The position numbers and the translations under genes were made by a program. Below, piece after piece: positions 35,885-44,746 of a stretch of 51,122 nucleotides of DNA. The number at the start of each line of letters is the position of its first letter. The first letter of the stretch is position 1. The DNA comes from Chthoniobacterales bacterium (lineage in GTDB: Bacteria > Verrucomicrobiota > Verrucomicrobiia > Chthoniobacterales > DYNR01), in assembly GCA_026418675.1 (NCBI GenBank), contig JAOAAX010000015.1, positions 1-51,122 of the forward strand. The letters run 5' to 3'. The notes below the pieces were generated by a model. It worked only from the letters and a program-made list of their open reading frames with translations. It was not told the origin of the DNA and searched no databases.

Positions 35885-36884
35885 GGAAGAAAACGTCGGT
35901 TTACTAACAGCTTCGGAAGCTTTGCGGAGGGCTTCTGAAGTTTTTTCAATCGAAATTTCTGGCCTGAGGCAGGTTTCCGGAAGGCTTGGTGAAGATTTTC
36001 TTAGGGCAACTCGGATGCTTTTACATGTCCTCCAGCAACAAAAAAAGATTGTTGTTTTAGGAGTTGGGAAATCAGGACTTATTGGTCAAAAAATTGCTGC
36101 AACACTTACAAGCACAGGCGCACCGGCGGTTGTTCTAAACTCTGTTGACGCGTTGCATGGCGATATTGGCGTAGTGAGCGAGGGGGACGTTGTGCTGGCA
36201 CTAAGCTATAGCGGTCAGACTCAGGAGCTTCTCAATGTTCTCCCGGCACTGGCTAGTTTCGGGGTGCAGATTATTGCAATTACGGGAAATACGCGCAGCG
36301 ACCTTGCGCGCGCAGCAACGATTGTATTGGATGTTTCTATCGAGAAAGAAGCTTGCCCACTGGGGCTTGCGCCGACTTCGAGCACTACGGCAATGCTGGT
36401 GTTGGGGGATGCTCTAGCGATGGTAATCCTCGAGGCACGAGGCTTCCGTAAGGAGGATTTTGCCCGTTTTCATCCCGGCGGTTCGATTGGCCGCCAATTG
36501 CTTGTGAGGGTTGCGGATATTATGCGGCCAGCTGAGCAAATACCGATCGTTGATCCAGATTTTAAAATAATGGATGTGATTAGCGAAATTACTCGTCACC
36601 GTGCAGGCGCTGCCGTGATTGTTGATGAGGCAGGCCGTTTGGCAGGAATTTTTACTTTAGGGGATTTTGCCAGATGTTTTCCAATTCATGCGGACATTGC
36701 TTCGCGAAAAGTAGGGGAATTTATGACGAAGAAACCGGTTTCGATTCGAGACGACCGGCTTGCTGCTGAAGTCCTGCACGTCTTGAGGAATCATCGAGTG
36801 GATGACCTTGTTGTGGTTGACAATGAGGGGAAACCAGTAGGGTTGGTGGATTCGCAGGATTTGTCCCGATTGAAAATCCTTTGA
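35868..36884 (+). CDS. kpsF: Arabinose-5-phosphate isomerase, KpsF/GutQ family
   Basis: A 338-residue isomerase converting ribulose-5-phosphate to arabinose-5-phosphate, the first step of Kdo synthesis for LPS. A SIS domain covers about residues 40-180: VLGVGKSGLIGQKIAATLTS, GDVVLALSYSGQTQELLNVL and PTSSTTAMLVLGDALAM. Two CBS domains follow (RVADIMRPAEQIPIV; VGEFMTKKPVSIRDD). AAGGAG upstream is one of the few clear ribosome binding sites in the window. Its presence supports an LPS-bearing diderm. Confidence 0.93.
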   Translation: MENLSEEENVGLLTASEALRRASEVFSIEISGLRQVSGRLGEDFLRATRMLLHVLQQQKKIVVLGVGKSGLIGQKIAATLTSTGAPAVVLNSVDALHGDIGVVSEGDVVLALSYSGQTQELLNVLPALASFGVQIIAITGNTRSDLARAATIVLDVSIEKEACPLGLAPTSSTTAMLVLGDALAMVILEARGFRKEDFARFHPGGSIGRQLLVRVADIMRPAEQIPIVDPDFKIMDVISEITRHRAGAAVIVDEAGRLAGIFTLGDFARCFPIHADIASRKVGEFMTKKPVSIRDDRLAAEVLHVLRNHRVDDLVVVDNEGKPVGLVDSQDLSRLKIL

Positions 36885-36952
36885 CCACTGCTAGAGCTGA
36901 GGGCATAAGTGGGCATCCAGCAAAGAACAAATAACATACATTTTATTTTGCT

Positions 36953-37510
36953 ATGGCACTTGCAAACGATCTCCGCAAAGGGATGGCTATCCGCTATAAC
37001 GGTAACCCTGCAATTGTGCTCGAAGTTCAGCACCGGACGCCGGGCAACTTACGGGCTTTTGTCCAGGCAGTAATCCGCTACATCAACACTGGAAAAAGTG
37101 CAGATGTGCGGTTTTCCTCAACCGAGAAAGTGGACGTAATTGAAGTCACCCGCACACCTCTCGATTTCTCCTATGCAGACAACCAGGGCTTCCACTTTAT
37201 GGACCCGGAAACTTATGAAACTATAACCTTCGACGCTGAATTTGTCGGTGAAGCCAAAGATTACCTTACCGAGAATCAGCGCGTGGATGTCCTGTATGTC
37301 GAAGGGAAGGCAGCCCAAATCGAATTACCGCCGGCGGTTACCCTGCGTGTTGCCGAATCGCCGGAAGGAGTGCGGGGAGATAGCGCGACAAACGTGCAAA
37401 AGCCTGCCGTTTTGGAGACAGGGAAGTCTATAATGGTTCCGCTCTTCATCAAGGAAGGCGAACTCATCAAGGTTGATACTCGGACTGGCCAATATCTCGG
37501 CAGGGCTTAG
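36953..37510 (+). CDS. efp: Translation elongation factor P
   Basis: A 185-residue EF-P that relieves ribosome stalling at polyproline. FMDPETYETITFD, VTLRVAESPEGVRGDSATN and LFIKEGELIKVDTRTGQYLG are standard. The loop that carries the modified Lys34 in Escherichia coli reads HRTPGNLRAF here, with Asn32 aligned to that lysine. The lysine modified by EpmA and the usual EarP arginine context are therefore absent. The window encodes two strongly proline-rich proteins (13.5-16 kb) whose translation may depend on EF-P. Confidence 0.95.
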   Translation: MALANDLRKGMAIRYNGNPAIVLEVQHRTPGNLRAFVQAVIRYINTGKSADVRFSSTEKVDVIEVTRTPLDFSYADNQGFHFMDPETYETITFDAEFVGEAKDYLTENQRVDVLYVEGKAAQIELPPAVTLRVAESPEGVRGDSATNVQKPAVLETGKSIMVPLFIKEGELIKVDTRTGQYLGRA

Positions 37511-37549
37511 TAAGCCCAAACATGCATTAGCCCAAAACAACGAATCTCT

Positions 37550-38797
37550 ATGCAAACAGAACTCCAGATACCAGACACCCAGGCAAAAACTGCAATTGCC
37601 GTAGGAAAAATTGCGGAAACTGCGGAATTGTTGGGCGAGAAGATAACCGTGAATATGGGTCCATCGCACCCGTCAACGCATGGGGTTCTGCGGCTGGTTC
37701 TGGAGCTTGACGGCGAGGTGATTACCAAAGCCACACCCGAGGTCGGTTACCTCCACCGAGGCGATGAAAAGATCGCCGAAAACATGCAATACAATCAGTT
37801 CATACCTTATACGGACCGGCTCGACTACCTTGCCCCTCTTGCTAACAACGTCGCCTTCGCTCTAGCAGTTGAAAAACTTATGGGGTGGGAGATCCCTCCC
37901 CGCGGAAAGGCCATCCGTGTCCTGTGTTGCGAGTTGGCAAGGATTTCCGCTCACCTCCTTGGACTTGGCGCGTATGCGATGGACCTCGGTGCTACTACCG
38001 TCTTCCTCTACACCTTCACGGAACGCGAAAAAATCTATAACCTTATCGAAAAACTCACAGGAGCCCGCTTCACAACGAGCTATACTCGCGTCGGCGGGCA
38101 AACTCGCGATCTCCCCGAAGGCTTCCTCCAGGAAGTCCGCGCCTTCGTGGATTCGTTTGAGCCGGTAGTTGATGAAATTGATAAACTCTTAACCCGTAAT
38201 CGGATTTTCGTGGACCGCACGAAGGATATTGGCGTGATAAGCAAAGAGGATGCGATTAGCTATGGACTTAGCGGTCCAAATTTGCGTGGAAGCGGTGTAG
38301 AACATGACCTGCGGCGGGCTAACCCTTACCTTGATTATGAGCGCTACGATTTTGAGATTCCCATAGGGACGGTTGGGGATGCTTACGATCGCTACCTCGT
38401 GCGGATGGAAGAAATGCGGCAAAGCTGCAAAATCCTTCGGCAAGTTGTGGAAAAGATGCCCGTAGGGCCAATCAATTGGCACGATCCTAAGTCAACGCTG
38501 CCAGACAAAGTTGCTGTTTTGACGAAAATGGAGGAGCTTATCCACCATTTTATTGTGGCAACTCAGGGAGTTGATGCTCCGGAAGGGGAGGTCTATTTCG
38601 CAGCAGAAAATCCTAAAGGGGAGTTAGGTTTTTATATCTATAGCAAAGGAGGCGGTGTGCCCTATCGGTTAAAGATTCGCGGTCCTTCGTTTGTGAATTT
38701 GAGCATCCTGCCAAAGCTTCTGCCGGGGCACATGGTTGCTGACGTCACCGCAATCCTCGGCAGTCTCGATATGGTTATGGGAGAAAGCGACCGATAA
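37550..38797 (+). CDS. nuoD: NADH-quinone oxidoreductase subunit D
   Basis: A 415-residue peripheral-arm subunit of complex I that helps form the quinone site. GPSHPSTHGVLRLVLELDGE, EVGYLHRGDEKIAENMQY, YTDRLDYLAPLANN and RGSGVEHDLRRANPYLDYER are family hallmarks, and the C-terminus ends LGSLDMVMGESDR. About 25 residues precede the conserved core. It stands alone between efp and an aldolase-like gene; the other nuo genes are not in the window. Confidence 0.95.
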   Translation: MQTELQIPDTQAKTAIAVGKIAETAELLGEKITVNMGPSHPSTHGVLRLVLELDGEVITKATPEVGYLHRGDEKIAENMQYNQFIPYTDRLDYLAPLANNVAFALAVEKLMGWEIPPRGKAIRVLCCELARISAHLLGLGAYAMDLGATTVFLYTFTEREKIYNLIEKLTGARFTTSYTRVGGQTRDLPEGFLQEVRAFVDSFEPVVDEIDKLLTRNRIFVDRTKDIGVISKEDAISYGLSGPNLRGSGVEHDLRRANPYLDYERYDFEIPIGTVGDAYDRYLVRMEEMRQSCKILRQVVEKMPVGPINWHDPKSTLPDKVAVLTKMEELIHHFIVATQGVDAPEGEVYFAAENPKGELGFYIYSKGGGVPYRLKIRGPSFVNLSILPKLLPGHMVADVTAILGSLDMVMGESDR

Positions 38798-38828
38798 GCA
38801 AAAAATAGATTATTCTAACTTTTTTTAA

Positions 38829-39815
38829 ATGTCCGAAAAAGCACCGTGGCTGACGTTCCGGCCGGAGTTGAAGGTTCTTGACTGCACGATCCGGGATGGG
38901 GGCCTCATGAACAACTCGCGTTTCAGCGATGAGGAGGTTCGAGCTGTTTATCGGGCATGTCTCGAAGCCGGTATTGATTACATGGAGATCGGCTATTTGA
39001 ATTCGACGAAGGTATATCCTCCGACTGAGTATGGACCGTGGAGACATTGTCGGGAGGAGGATATGCGCCGGGTGGTGGGTGAGCACAAAAGCTCCGAGAC
39101 GGGTTTGAGGTTGTGCGCAATGGCGGATGCTGGTGGCAAGAGTGATTGGCAAAAGTATTCCTTGCGAAGGGAGGAGAGCGTGTTAGATGCGATTCGGGTT
39201 GCATGCTATGCAAGGCAAATTTCTGAGGCTGCCGAGATGATTTCTCATTTCCATAGTCTGGGATATGAGACGTGGTTGAATGTCATGGCGATTTCAACAG
39301 TGAAGGAGGACGAAATGGATCAGGTTCTCGAAATTGCTGCCCAGACACCTGTGGATGTTGTTGTAGTTGTGGACAGCTACGGTGCGCTATATCGCGAACA
39401 AATAGATCATATTGTCAAAAAATACCTAAACGTGATGCGGGAGGTTGGCAAAGAGGTTGGTATTCATGCGCACAACAATCTGCAACTAGCTTTTGCCAAC
39501 TCGATCGAGGCCATTATACTCGGTTGCAATCGGATTGATGCAACCTTTCTCGGACTTGGGCGAGGGGCCGGTAATTGCCCAATGGAGATTCTTTTAAGTT
39601 TTCTGCGGAATCCCAAGTTTAAGCTCCGGCCAGTGCTGGAAGTTATCCGGGATACGATACAACCAATGCGGAAGCGGTTTCATTGGGGCCCATCTGTGCC
39701 ATATGTTTTGACAGGTGCTTTAAATTTGCACCCGCGCGATGCTATGGAATTTTGTGAAAAAGACCCGTTTGGCGATATTGTTGGTTTCTACGATGAGCTT
39801 GTTGAAGAGGACTGA
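38829..39815 (+). CDS. DRE-TIM metallolyase / aldolase-like protein
   Basis: A 328-residue TIM-barrel enzyme of the HMGL-like family. DCTIRDGGLMNNSRFSDEEV carries the metal/base motif, GIHAHNNLQLAFANSIEA has the metal-binding H-x-H, and GLGRGAGNCPMEILL is the family glycine-rich loop. Overall it resembles 4-hydroxy-2-oxovalerate-type aldolases more than HMG-CoA lyase or isopropylmalate synthase. No aromatic-degradation genes are nearby, so the substrate is open. No ribosome binding site is seen before the ATG. Confidence 0.8.
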   Translation: MSEKAPWLTFRPELKVLDCTIRDGGLMNNSRFSDEEVRAVYRACLEAGIDYMEIGYLNSTKVYPPTEYGPWRHCREEDMRRVVGEHKSSETGLRLCAMADAGGKSDWQKYSLRREESVLDAIRVACYARQISEAAEMISHFHSLGYETWLNVMAISTVKEDEMDQVLEIAAQTPVDVVVVVDSYGALYREQIDHIVKKYLNVMREVGKEVGIHAHNNLQLAFANSIEAIILGCNRIDATFLGLGRGAGNCPMEILLSFLRNPKFKLRPVLEVIRDTIQPMRKRFHWGPSVPYVLTGALNLHPRDAMEFCEKDPFGDIVGFYDELVEED

Positions 39816-39966
39816 TGTTGGTTTGCAAAGTAAGTAGCTTCTAAAATTTGGATTGCGGATGAGCGTTTTCCTCTGGAGGTTTTATACCTTGCTAAGGGGG
39901 TAGTGGAAGGCTGTGTTTTTGTTGCGTGGTTGGGAGTAGTGCGGATAAGATGCCAAAGAAGTTGGA

Positions 39967-40833
39967 ATGCGTTGCTTTTTGCTCATTTTTTTCGGGTATT
40001 TAGGCTTTGTTTTCAGTTGGGCTTCGTTGACCGAAGATTTGCAACGTGAGTTGGAGGAGAGCGGTGAGTTGCACATGCGAGAAGAAATGGGAGTAAATCC
40101 CATTACTGCCCCCCTGATCCGTAATTTGTTAAGAGACCTCGATACTTTTCGCCCCATCCCCTTAGATTTGATCCAACAAAATCCTTTGGATCCGACTTTT
40201 ACCAACCGTCGGCAAACAGCAATGCATTTTGGAACACTTGTTGCCGATGGCTTCCTACTGACATTGGCAGAAAGAAGTGAGGATGTTCAAGCGATTGGAA
40301 GAGCGCTTTTACGTCATGCTGCAACACTTGGAGTTGGAGAAAGACTTGCGTCGAGAGCCAAAAGCCTATTGGAAAAAAGTTCTCGCGGCGATTGGAACGG
40401 AATGAAGGAGGAGCTTATTCAAGCACAAGCGGAAGTCGAAGAGGCAATGATGGAGCTGCGGGATGAGGAAATCGCCCATTTTGTCAGCTTTGGTGGTTAC
40501 ATTCGTGGTCTCCAGCTCGCCACTGCTTCGACAGCCCGGGTTTATTCGCCAGCCAAGGCAAATGCGCTATATCGGCCCGAGGTCTTAGATTATTTTCTGG
40601 AGAGATTTTCAACGCTGCATCCGAGGTTGCGCTCGACCGAGTTTATAGGGCGCCTGCTGGATGATCTTCAGCAAATCCGCCTCATACAAAAGAAATGTGA
40701 ATCGAGAGAGCCCTCACCCCCTGAGGTCGAGAAAATGAACCAGCTTGCACAAAGAATATTTTTGCTGATTGTGTCGCCTATCAGCGAAGATGGACATGTC
40801 GTTGGTCCCCCACAGTTGCGGAGCCGAAAGTAG
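39967..40833 (+). CDS. Secreted hypothetical protein
   Basis: I do not recognise this 288-residue protein. Residues 1-19 are a signal peptide (MRCFLLIFFGYLGFVFSWAS). The mature part is helical and charged, with segments such as EELIQAQAEVEEAMMELRDE and FVSFGGYIRGLQLATASTAR. It is the first gene of a tight five-gene plus-strand cluster that contains a small kinase, a PP2C phosphatase and PBP2, so a periplasmic role near the cell wall is possible. No catalytic motif is evident. Confidence 0.7.
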   Translation: MRCFLLIFFGYLGFVFSWASLTEDLQRELEESGELHMREEMGVNPITAPLIRNLLRDLDTFRPIPLDLIQQNPLDPTFTNRRQTAMHFGTLVADGFLLTLAERSEDVQAIGRALLRHAATLGVGERLASRAKSLLEKSSRGDWNGMKEELIQAQAEVEEAMMELRDEEIAHFVSFGGYIRGLQLATASTARVYSPAKANALYRPEVLDYFLERFSTLHPRLRSTEFIGRLLDDLQQIRLIQKKCESREPSPPEVEKMNQLAQRIFLLIVSPISEDGHVVGPPQLRSRK

Positions 40834-40845
40834 AGTAAACAGAAC

Positions 40846-41394
40846 GTGCCCGAAGAAGTCAAGGAAACCGCTAATTCCGGAGAAAGCAGGGAACCTGGAA
40901 AGAAACAAAGGGATTTGTCGGGACCTCGGAAAGAACGTTGGCTGAAGTTTATTGGATTTTTGTGTATTTTTTTACTGGCTTTGTTGGCAATATTTTGGCT
41001 GGTCAAAGGTGTATTTATGCGGAGGGGGGCAACTGAGGCAGAGGTGGCAGAGGAGCAAAAAACGTTGGAGGAAGTAAAGCCATTGCTGGGGAATTTGCAT
41101 TTGTTAGTGGAATCGCCCATAGCGCCGAGCAAATTTTATCTGTTCCGCGCAGAGGAAGTGTTGTGTGAAGCGGAGGAGCCTGGGCAGATATTTAATATTG
41201 ATATCCAGAATTTCGAATTACCGCCGGATGGCTTGGAATTGCGTTTTCGTGTGGAGTGGTCAGAGCATTTGCCGGGGCCCCGCGCGATGCGGGTTGTAGC
41301 AAGTTTGGGAGAGGTGAATTTGTCGGAAGCTGTTTTCTGGGGTGAGGGCGAGATTCTGGAGGCATGTTGGTGGTTGCGCTTACGGAATGATTGA
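40846..41394 (+). CDS. Single-pass membrane hypothetical protein
   Basis: A 182-residue protein starting at GTG, 12 bases after the previous gene. A basic cytoplasmic N-terminus (about 33 residues, several Lys/Arg and Ser/Thr) precedes one transmembrane helix, LKFIGFLCIFLLALLAIFWL (about 33-52). A periplasmic domain rich in beta-type sequence follows. The Ser/Thr-containing cytoplasmic tail next to a kinase/phosphatase pair makes it a candidate phosphorylation target; that is a guess. No known family is recognised. Confidence 0.65.
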   Translation: MPEEVKETANSGESREPGKKQRDLSGPRKERWLKFIGFLCIFLLALLAIFWLVKGVFMRRGATEAEVAEEQKTLEEVKPLLGNLHLLVESPIAPSKFYLFRAEEVLCEAEEPGQIFNIDIQNFELPPDGLELRFRVEWSEHLPGPRAMRVVASLGEVNLSEAVFWGEGEILEACWWLRLRND

Positions 41395-41401
41395 GAGGTA
41401 A

Positions 41402-41830
41402 ATGGAGGAGGTAAAAGATACGCGGCGGGCGCTGGTGCGCATTGCTTACGATGGCAAAGTCTATAAAACTTTTCGCGGGCATCAGGCGCGCGAGCGGTTT
41501 TTGAACGAGACGCGAGTTTTGCGGTATTTGGAGGAGCGGGGATGTTCCTTTGTGCCGCGTGTTCTAGCTGTGGATGAGTCGAAGCTATTGTTGGTGACGA
41601 CGAATTGTGGGCAACGGGTTCGGAACATTACGCCTGAGAAGATGGAAGCGCTGCGGCAAGAGTTGATGGAATACGGCGTGAAACATTACGATTGGGACGT
41701 GCGCAATATCACTTATTCGCAGCAGCTGGGGAGATTTTGTGTGATTGATTTTGAATATGCGCAAATTTTGGAGGATCCGGAGCATCAATCCCCAATGCCT
41801 TTTCCCGATCAGGTTCCACCAAAGGATTGA
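41402..41830 (+). CDS. Minimal protein-kinase-like protein
   Basis: A 142-residue protein with the core of a eukaryotic-type or Bud32/RIO-like kinase. A candidate ATP lysine is K22 (VYKTFRG), the helix-C glutamate is E36 (RFLNETRVLRYL), and a hinge-like stretch is TTNCGQRV. The catalytic loop HYDWDVRN gives D97 and N102, and IDFE gives the metal Asp D116. It lacks the long C-lobe and any sensor or membrane domain. It lies 7 bases after the membrane protein and 9 before a PP2C phosphatase, so kinase and phosphatase are probably co-expressed. It could also phosphorylate a small molecule or lipid. Confidence 0.65.
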   Translation: MEEVKDTRRALVRIAYDGKVYKTFRGHQARERFLNETRVLRYLEERGCSFVPRVLAVDESKLLLVTTNCGQRVRNITPEKMEALRQELMEYGVKHYDWDVRNITYSQQLGRFCVIDFEYAQILEDPEHQSPMPFPDQVPPKD

Positions 41831-41839
41831 TTAAAGACT

Positions 41840-42727
41840 GTGCAGTTGTTTTCCCAAACTTTTTCTCCCAACGCGGAATGTGTTCCCTGCCGGGTGTATT
41901 GGTGGGGGATGACTCACCCAGGGAAATTCCGCAAAAACAACGAGGATGCGTTTCTTACAATTACAATTAAGGACAGGATATTCCATTACTTGGGGAAAGA
42001 GGGATCGGCAGGTTTTGACTTAGGGGATTTCGTTTTTGCGGTAAGCGACGGCATGGGGGGAGCGAATGCCGGCGAGTTTGCTAGCCGGATTGCGGTTGAG
42101 AAAATTACAAAGCTTCTTCCCAAGGCTTGGCGGGGAATGGCCGTTGGTTTATCGGCTGGATTTGCTGACATTTTTGAAGAGCTCTTCGGGGAGATTAACC
42201 GCGCCTTAAATTACCTCGGAAGTCAATATGAAGAGTGCGATGGAATGGGAGCAACGCTAACCCTGACATGGCTCGTGCCGGGATGGCTTTATTTTGCCCA
42301 TATAGGAGATAGTAAACTCTATTATCTTCCTGCAAGCGGAGGAATGAAGCAGATTTCGGAGGACCATAGCCACGTCGGATGGTTGCGGCGGACTGGACGG
42401 ATAACGGAGCGAGAGGCGAGATTTCACCCAATGCGGAATTCACTCAGTAAGGCCCTCGGGGCAGGTCATCAGTTTGTGTCTCCACAGGTGGGTGCAGTGG
42501 ATTGCCGACCGGGAGATATTTTTTTGCTTTGCACTGATGGGATCAATGACGGACTCTGGGATCGGCAGATTCTGGAGATACTTCGGCCAGAGAAAGGTAA
42601 GTGGGAAGGTTTTAATCCAGCACGGCAATTGATCGAAGCAGCTTTAGAGAACAGCGGCAGGGATAACTTAACAGCAATTGTTATAACTTTTACAGAGACA
42701 CAAAAAAATATAAACAAGTCGAATTAA
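41840..42727 (+). CDS. PP2C-family Ser/Thr protein phosphatase
   Basis: A 295-residue metal-dependent phosphatase, cytoplasmic, starting at GTG. All usual motifs are present in order: RKNNEDAFL, FAVSDGMGGANAGEFAS, GATLTLTWL, YFAHIGDSKLYYL, ISEDHSHV, FLLCTDGINDGLW and SGRDNLTAIVI. The aspartates that coordinate two Mn/Mg ions are intact. In Gram-positive bacteria such an enzyme (PrpC/Stp) opposes a PASTA kinase; here the neighbour is a minimal kinase and the next gene is a PBP. It probably dephosphorylates targets of that kinase. Confidence 0.9.
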   Translation: MQLFSQTFSPNAECVPCRVYWWGMTHPGKFRKNNEDAFLTITIKDRIFHYLGKEGSAGFDLGDFVFAVSDGMGGANAGEFASRIAVEKITKLLPKAWRGMAVGLSAGFADIFEELFGEINRALNYLGSQYEECDGMGATLTLTWLVPGWLYFAHIGDSKLYYLPASGGMKQISEDHSHVGWLRRTGRITEREARFHPMRNSLSKALGAGHQFVSPQVGAVDCRPGDIFLLCTDGINDGLWDRQILEILRPEKGKWEGFNPARQLIEAALENSGRDNLTAIVITFTETQKNINKSN

Positions 42728-42736
42728 GGATTAATT

Positions 42737-44746
42737 ATGTATTCTTGCGGGCGTGAGCAGGGTGGGGGGCATAGTTCGGACTTTGGCAACATGAAGAAAG
42801 CCAGGAAGTTTCTGGAGAGATTCAGCTTTTTTTTGTTAGCATTTGGGATTTGGGTAGCTGTGGTTGGGGAGGGATGGGGTGTGGAGGTGTCAGGCTTGCA
42901 GGTGAAAGGGAGCGGTTCGGAGAATATTGAGGAAAATCCTCGACCGACCTGGGAGACCCAAAAGCAGGCGCGCACATATCATCTGCGGATTCCTGCGCCG
43001 CGTGGTCAAATCACTGATCGTAACGGGCGTGCGTTGGCGCAAACGCGGCTGAGTTATAATCTTGCACTTGAGTTTCCACCAAATGCAGAGTGGACGGATT
43101 CCCGTGTTTTAGCTTACTTGCGGGAGAAAGTAGGGGTGGTTTCGCGAGCGCTTGGGCGAAAGATTAGCGTGCAGGAGGAGTCAGCGCTTCGTCACTTTCG
43201 GAATCGGTCGCTTTTGCCATTCGATATCGTCGAGGACTTGAGCCCACGGGAATTGACAGTCGCAATGAAGGGGATCGCAGAAGGGCTTGTGCTCCGGCAA
43301 ACCTACGTGCGGTATTATCCTCACGGAAAATTGGCTGCACACATCCTTGGATATGTTGGACGGGTAGCCCCTCTCTCTTTGCGCCCAATCGAAAATCGAG
43401 ATTTAATTTTTCCAGATGTGGAAGGCCGCGAAGGGTTGGAAAAAATTTTTGATGACCAATTGGTTGGGATACCTGGTGAACTGCATGTGACGTTTAATGC
43501 AGAAGGCGAGAAGGTTTCGGAGCGGGTTGCGAAACCGCCGGTGCCCGGGAATAACTTGATTACGACGTTAGACCTTGACTTGCAACGCGCTTGCGAGGAG
43601 GCACTGGCGAAAGGGACGAGGAGAGGAGCTATGGTCGTGCTTGAAGTTGGGACAGGGGAAGTGCTGGCTCTTGCTTCATGGCCATCGTTTAACCCGAACG
43701 CATTTGTGACGGTAGTGAGTCGGGAGGAGTTTGAGCGCTTACAGAATGATCCCGACGTCCCACTTTACCCAAGGGTTTTCCGGAGCGCATATCCGCCGGG
43801 TTCCACTTTTAAGACAATTACTGGTATAGCGGCACTGGAGAGCGGTGCAATTTCCCCAGAGGATAAATTCAGTTGTCCGCCAAGTTTTGCGGTCGGGAAT
43901 GTAGTTTTTCGAAACTGGAAAAAGGAAGATATGGGGATGCTGAATTTCACAGAAGCAATGGCACAATCGTGCAATACGTATTTTTACCAGGTTGGGCTTA
44001 AGACGGGCGGGGCGCAAATTGTAGAGTGGGCATTTCGGATGGGGTTGGGGCGGCGAACTGGCTTGCCCTTGGAAGCAGAAAACAACGGGAACGTGCCTAC
44101 TGACGAATATATGTTGCGGGTGCACGGAAGGAAAATCCTGGGCGGTGATGTAGCCAATTTGAGTATTGGGCAGGGGGATTTGTTGGTTTCTCCCATCCAG
44201 ATGGCGCAGATGATGGGCATTTTGGCGGCAGGTGGGGCGTTTTATCAGACTCGGCTCGTTAAGCAAATCCAAGCGATTGACAATCGGGTAATTGCGGCAT
44301 ATCCGCAGCGTTTGCGCGATCAGGTGCCGCTGAAGGCCGAAACTGTGGCTGCCCTCAAAGAAGCCCTAGTAGCTGTTACGGAAAAAGGCACAGGGAGGCG
44401 AGCGCGGGTCAAGGGAATAAAAGTAGCAGGGAAAACAGGCACTGCACAATGGGGACCAAAGACACGGCAGCGAACGGCTGCGTGGTTTGCAGGATTCTTG
44501 CCCGCGGAGGAACCTCAGTTTGCCTTTGCTGCGGTTTATGAATCGGAACCGAATGCCAAGGCTGGAGGAGGGTCTCATGCTGCTCCTCTCATAAGCAAGG
44601 CTTTTAGTATTTATTTGCCTGAGCTAGTAAAGTCGGGACGGCTAATATCGCCCAATCTTGAGCCTGCACGAGAGGCAAAGCCGGAGGATTTGCGTCCGAA
44701 GCCTGAAGAGGACTCTGCAGAGCCAGATTTGGATGAATCAGGCTAG
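42737..44746 (+). CDS. mrdA: Penicillin-binding protein 2 (transpeptidase)
   Basis: A 669-residue class B PBP for cell elongation. The signal anchor is near residues 30-45 (SFFLLAFGIWVAVV). The dimerisation domain starts at RIPAPRGQITDRNGRALAQT. Catalytic motifs are Ser356 in YPPGSTFKT, SCN at 411-413, and KTG at 566-568. The C-terminus is acidic (PEEDSAEPDLDESG). The ATG has AAGGA upstream; another ATG 54 bases later would remove a Gly-rich leader. No rodA is adjacent; instead it ends the kinase-phosphatase cluster. Confidence 0.92.
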   Translation: MYSCGREQGGGHSSDFGNMKKARKFLERFSFFLLAFGIWVAVVGEGWGVEVSGLQVKGSGSENIEENPRPTWETQKQARTYHLRIPAPRGQITDRNGRALAQTRLSYNLALEFPPNAEWTDSRVLAYLREKVGVVSRALGRKISVQEESALRHFRNRSLLPFDIVEDLSPRELTVAMKGIAEGLVLRQTYVRYYPHGKLAAHILGYVGRVAPLSLRPIENRDLIFPDVEGREGLEKIFDDQLVGIPGELHVTFNAEGEKVSERVAKPPVPGNNLITTLDLDLQRACEEALAKGTRRGAMVVLEVGTGEVLALASWPSFNPNAFVTVVSREEFERLQNDPDVPLYPRVFRSAYPPGSTFKTITGIAALESGAISPEDKFSCPPSFAVGNVVFRNWKKEDMGMLNFTEAMAQSCNTYFYQVGLKTGGAQIVEWAFRMGLGRRTGLPLEAENNGNVPTDEYMLRVHGRKILGGDVANLSIGQGDLLVSPIQMAQMMGILAAGGAFYQTRLVKQIQAIDNRVIAAYPQRLRDQVPLKAETVAALKEALVAVTEKGTGRRARVKGIKVAGKTGTAQWGPKTRQRTAAWFAGFLPAEEPQFAFAAVYESEPNAKAGGGSHAAPLISKAFSIYLPELVKSGRLISPNLEPAREAKPEDLRPKPEEDSAEPDLDESG

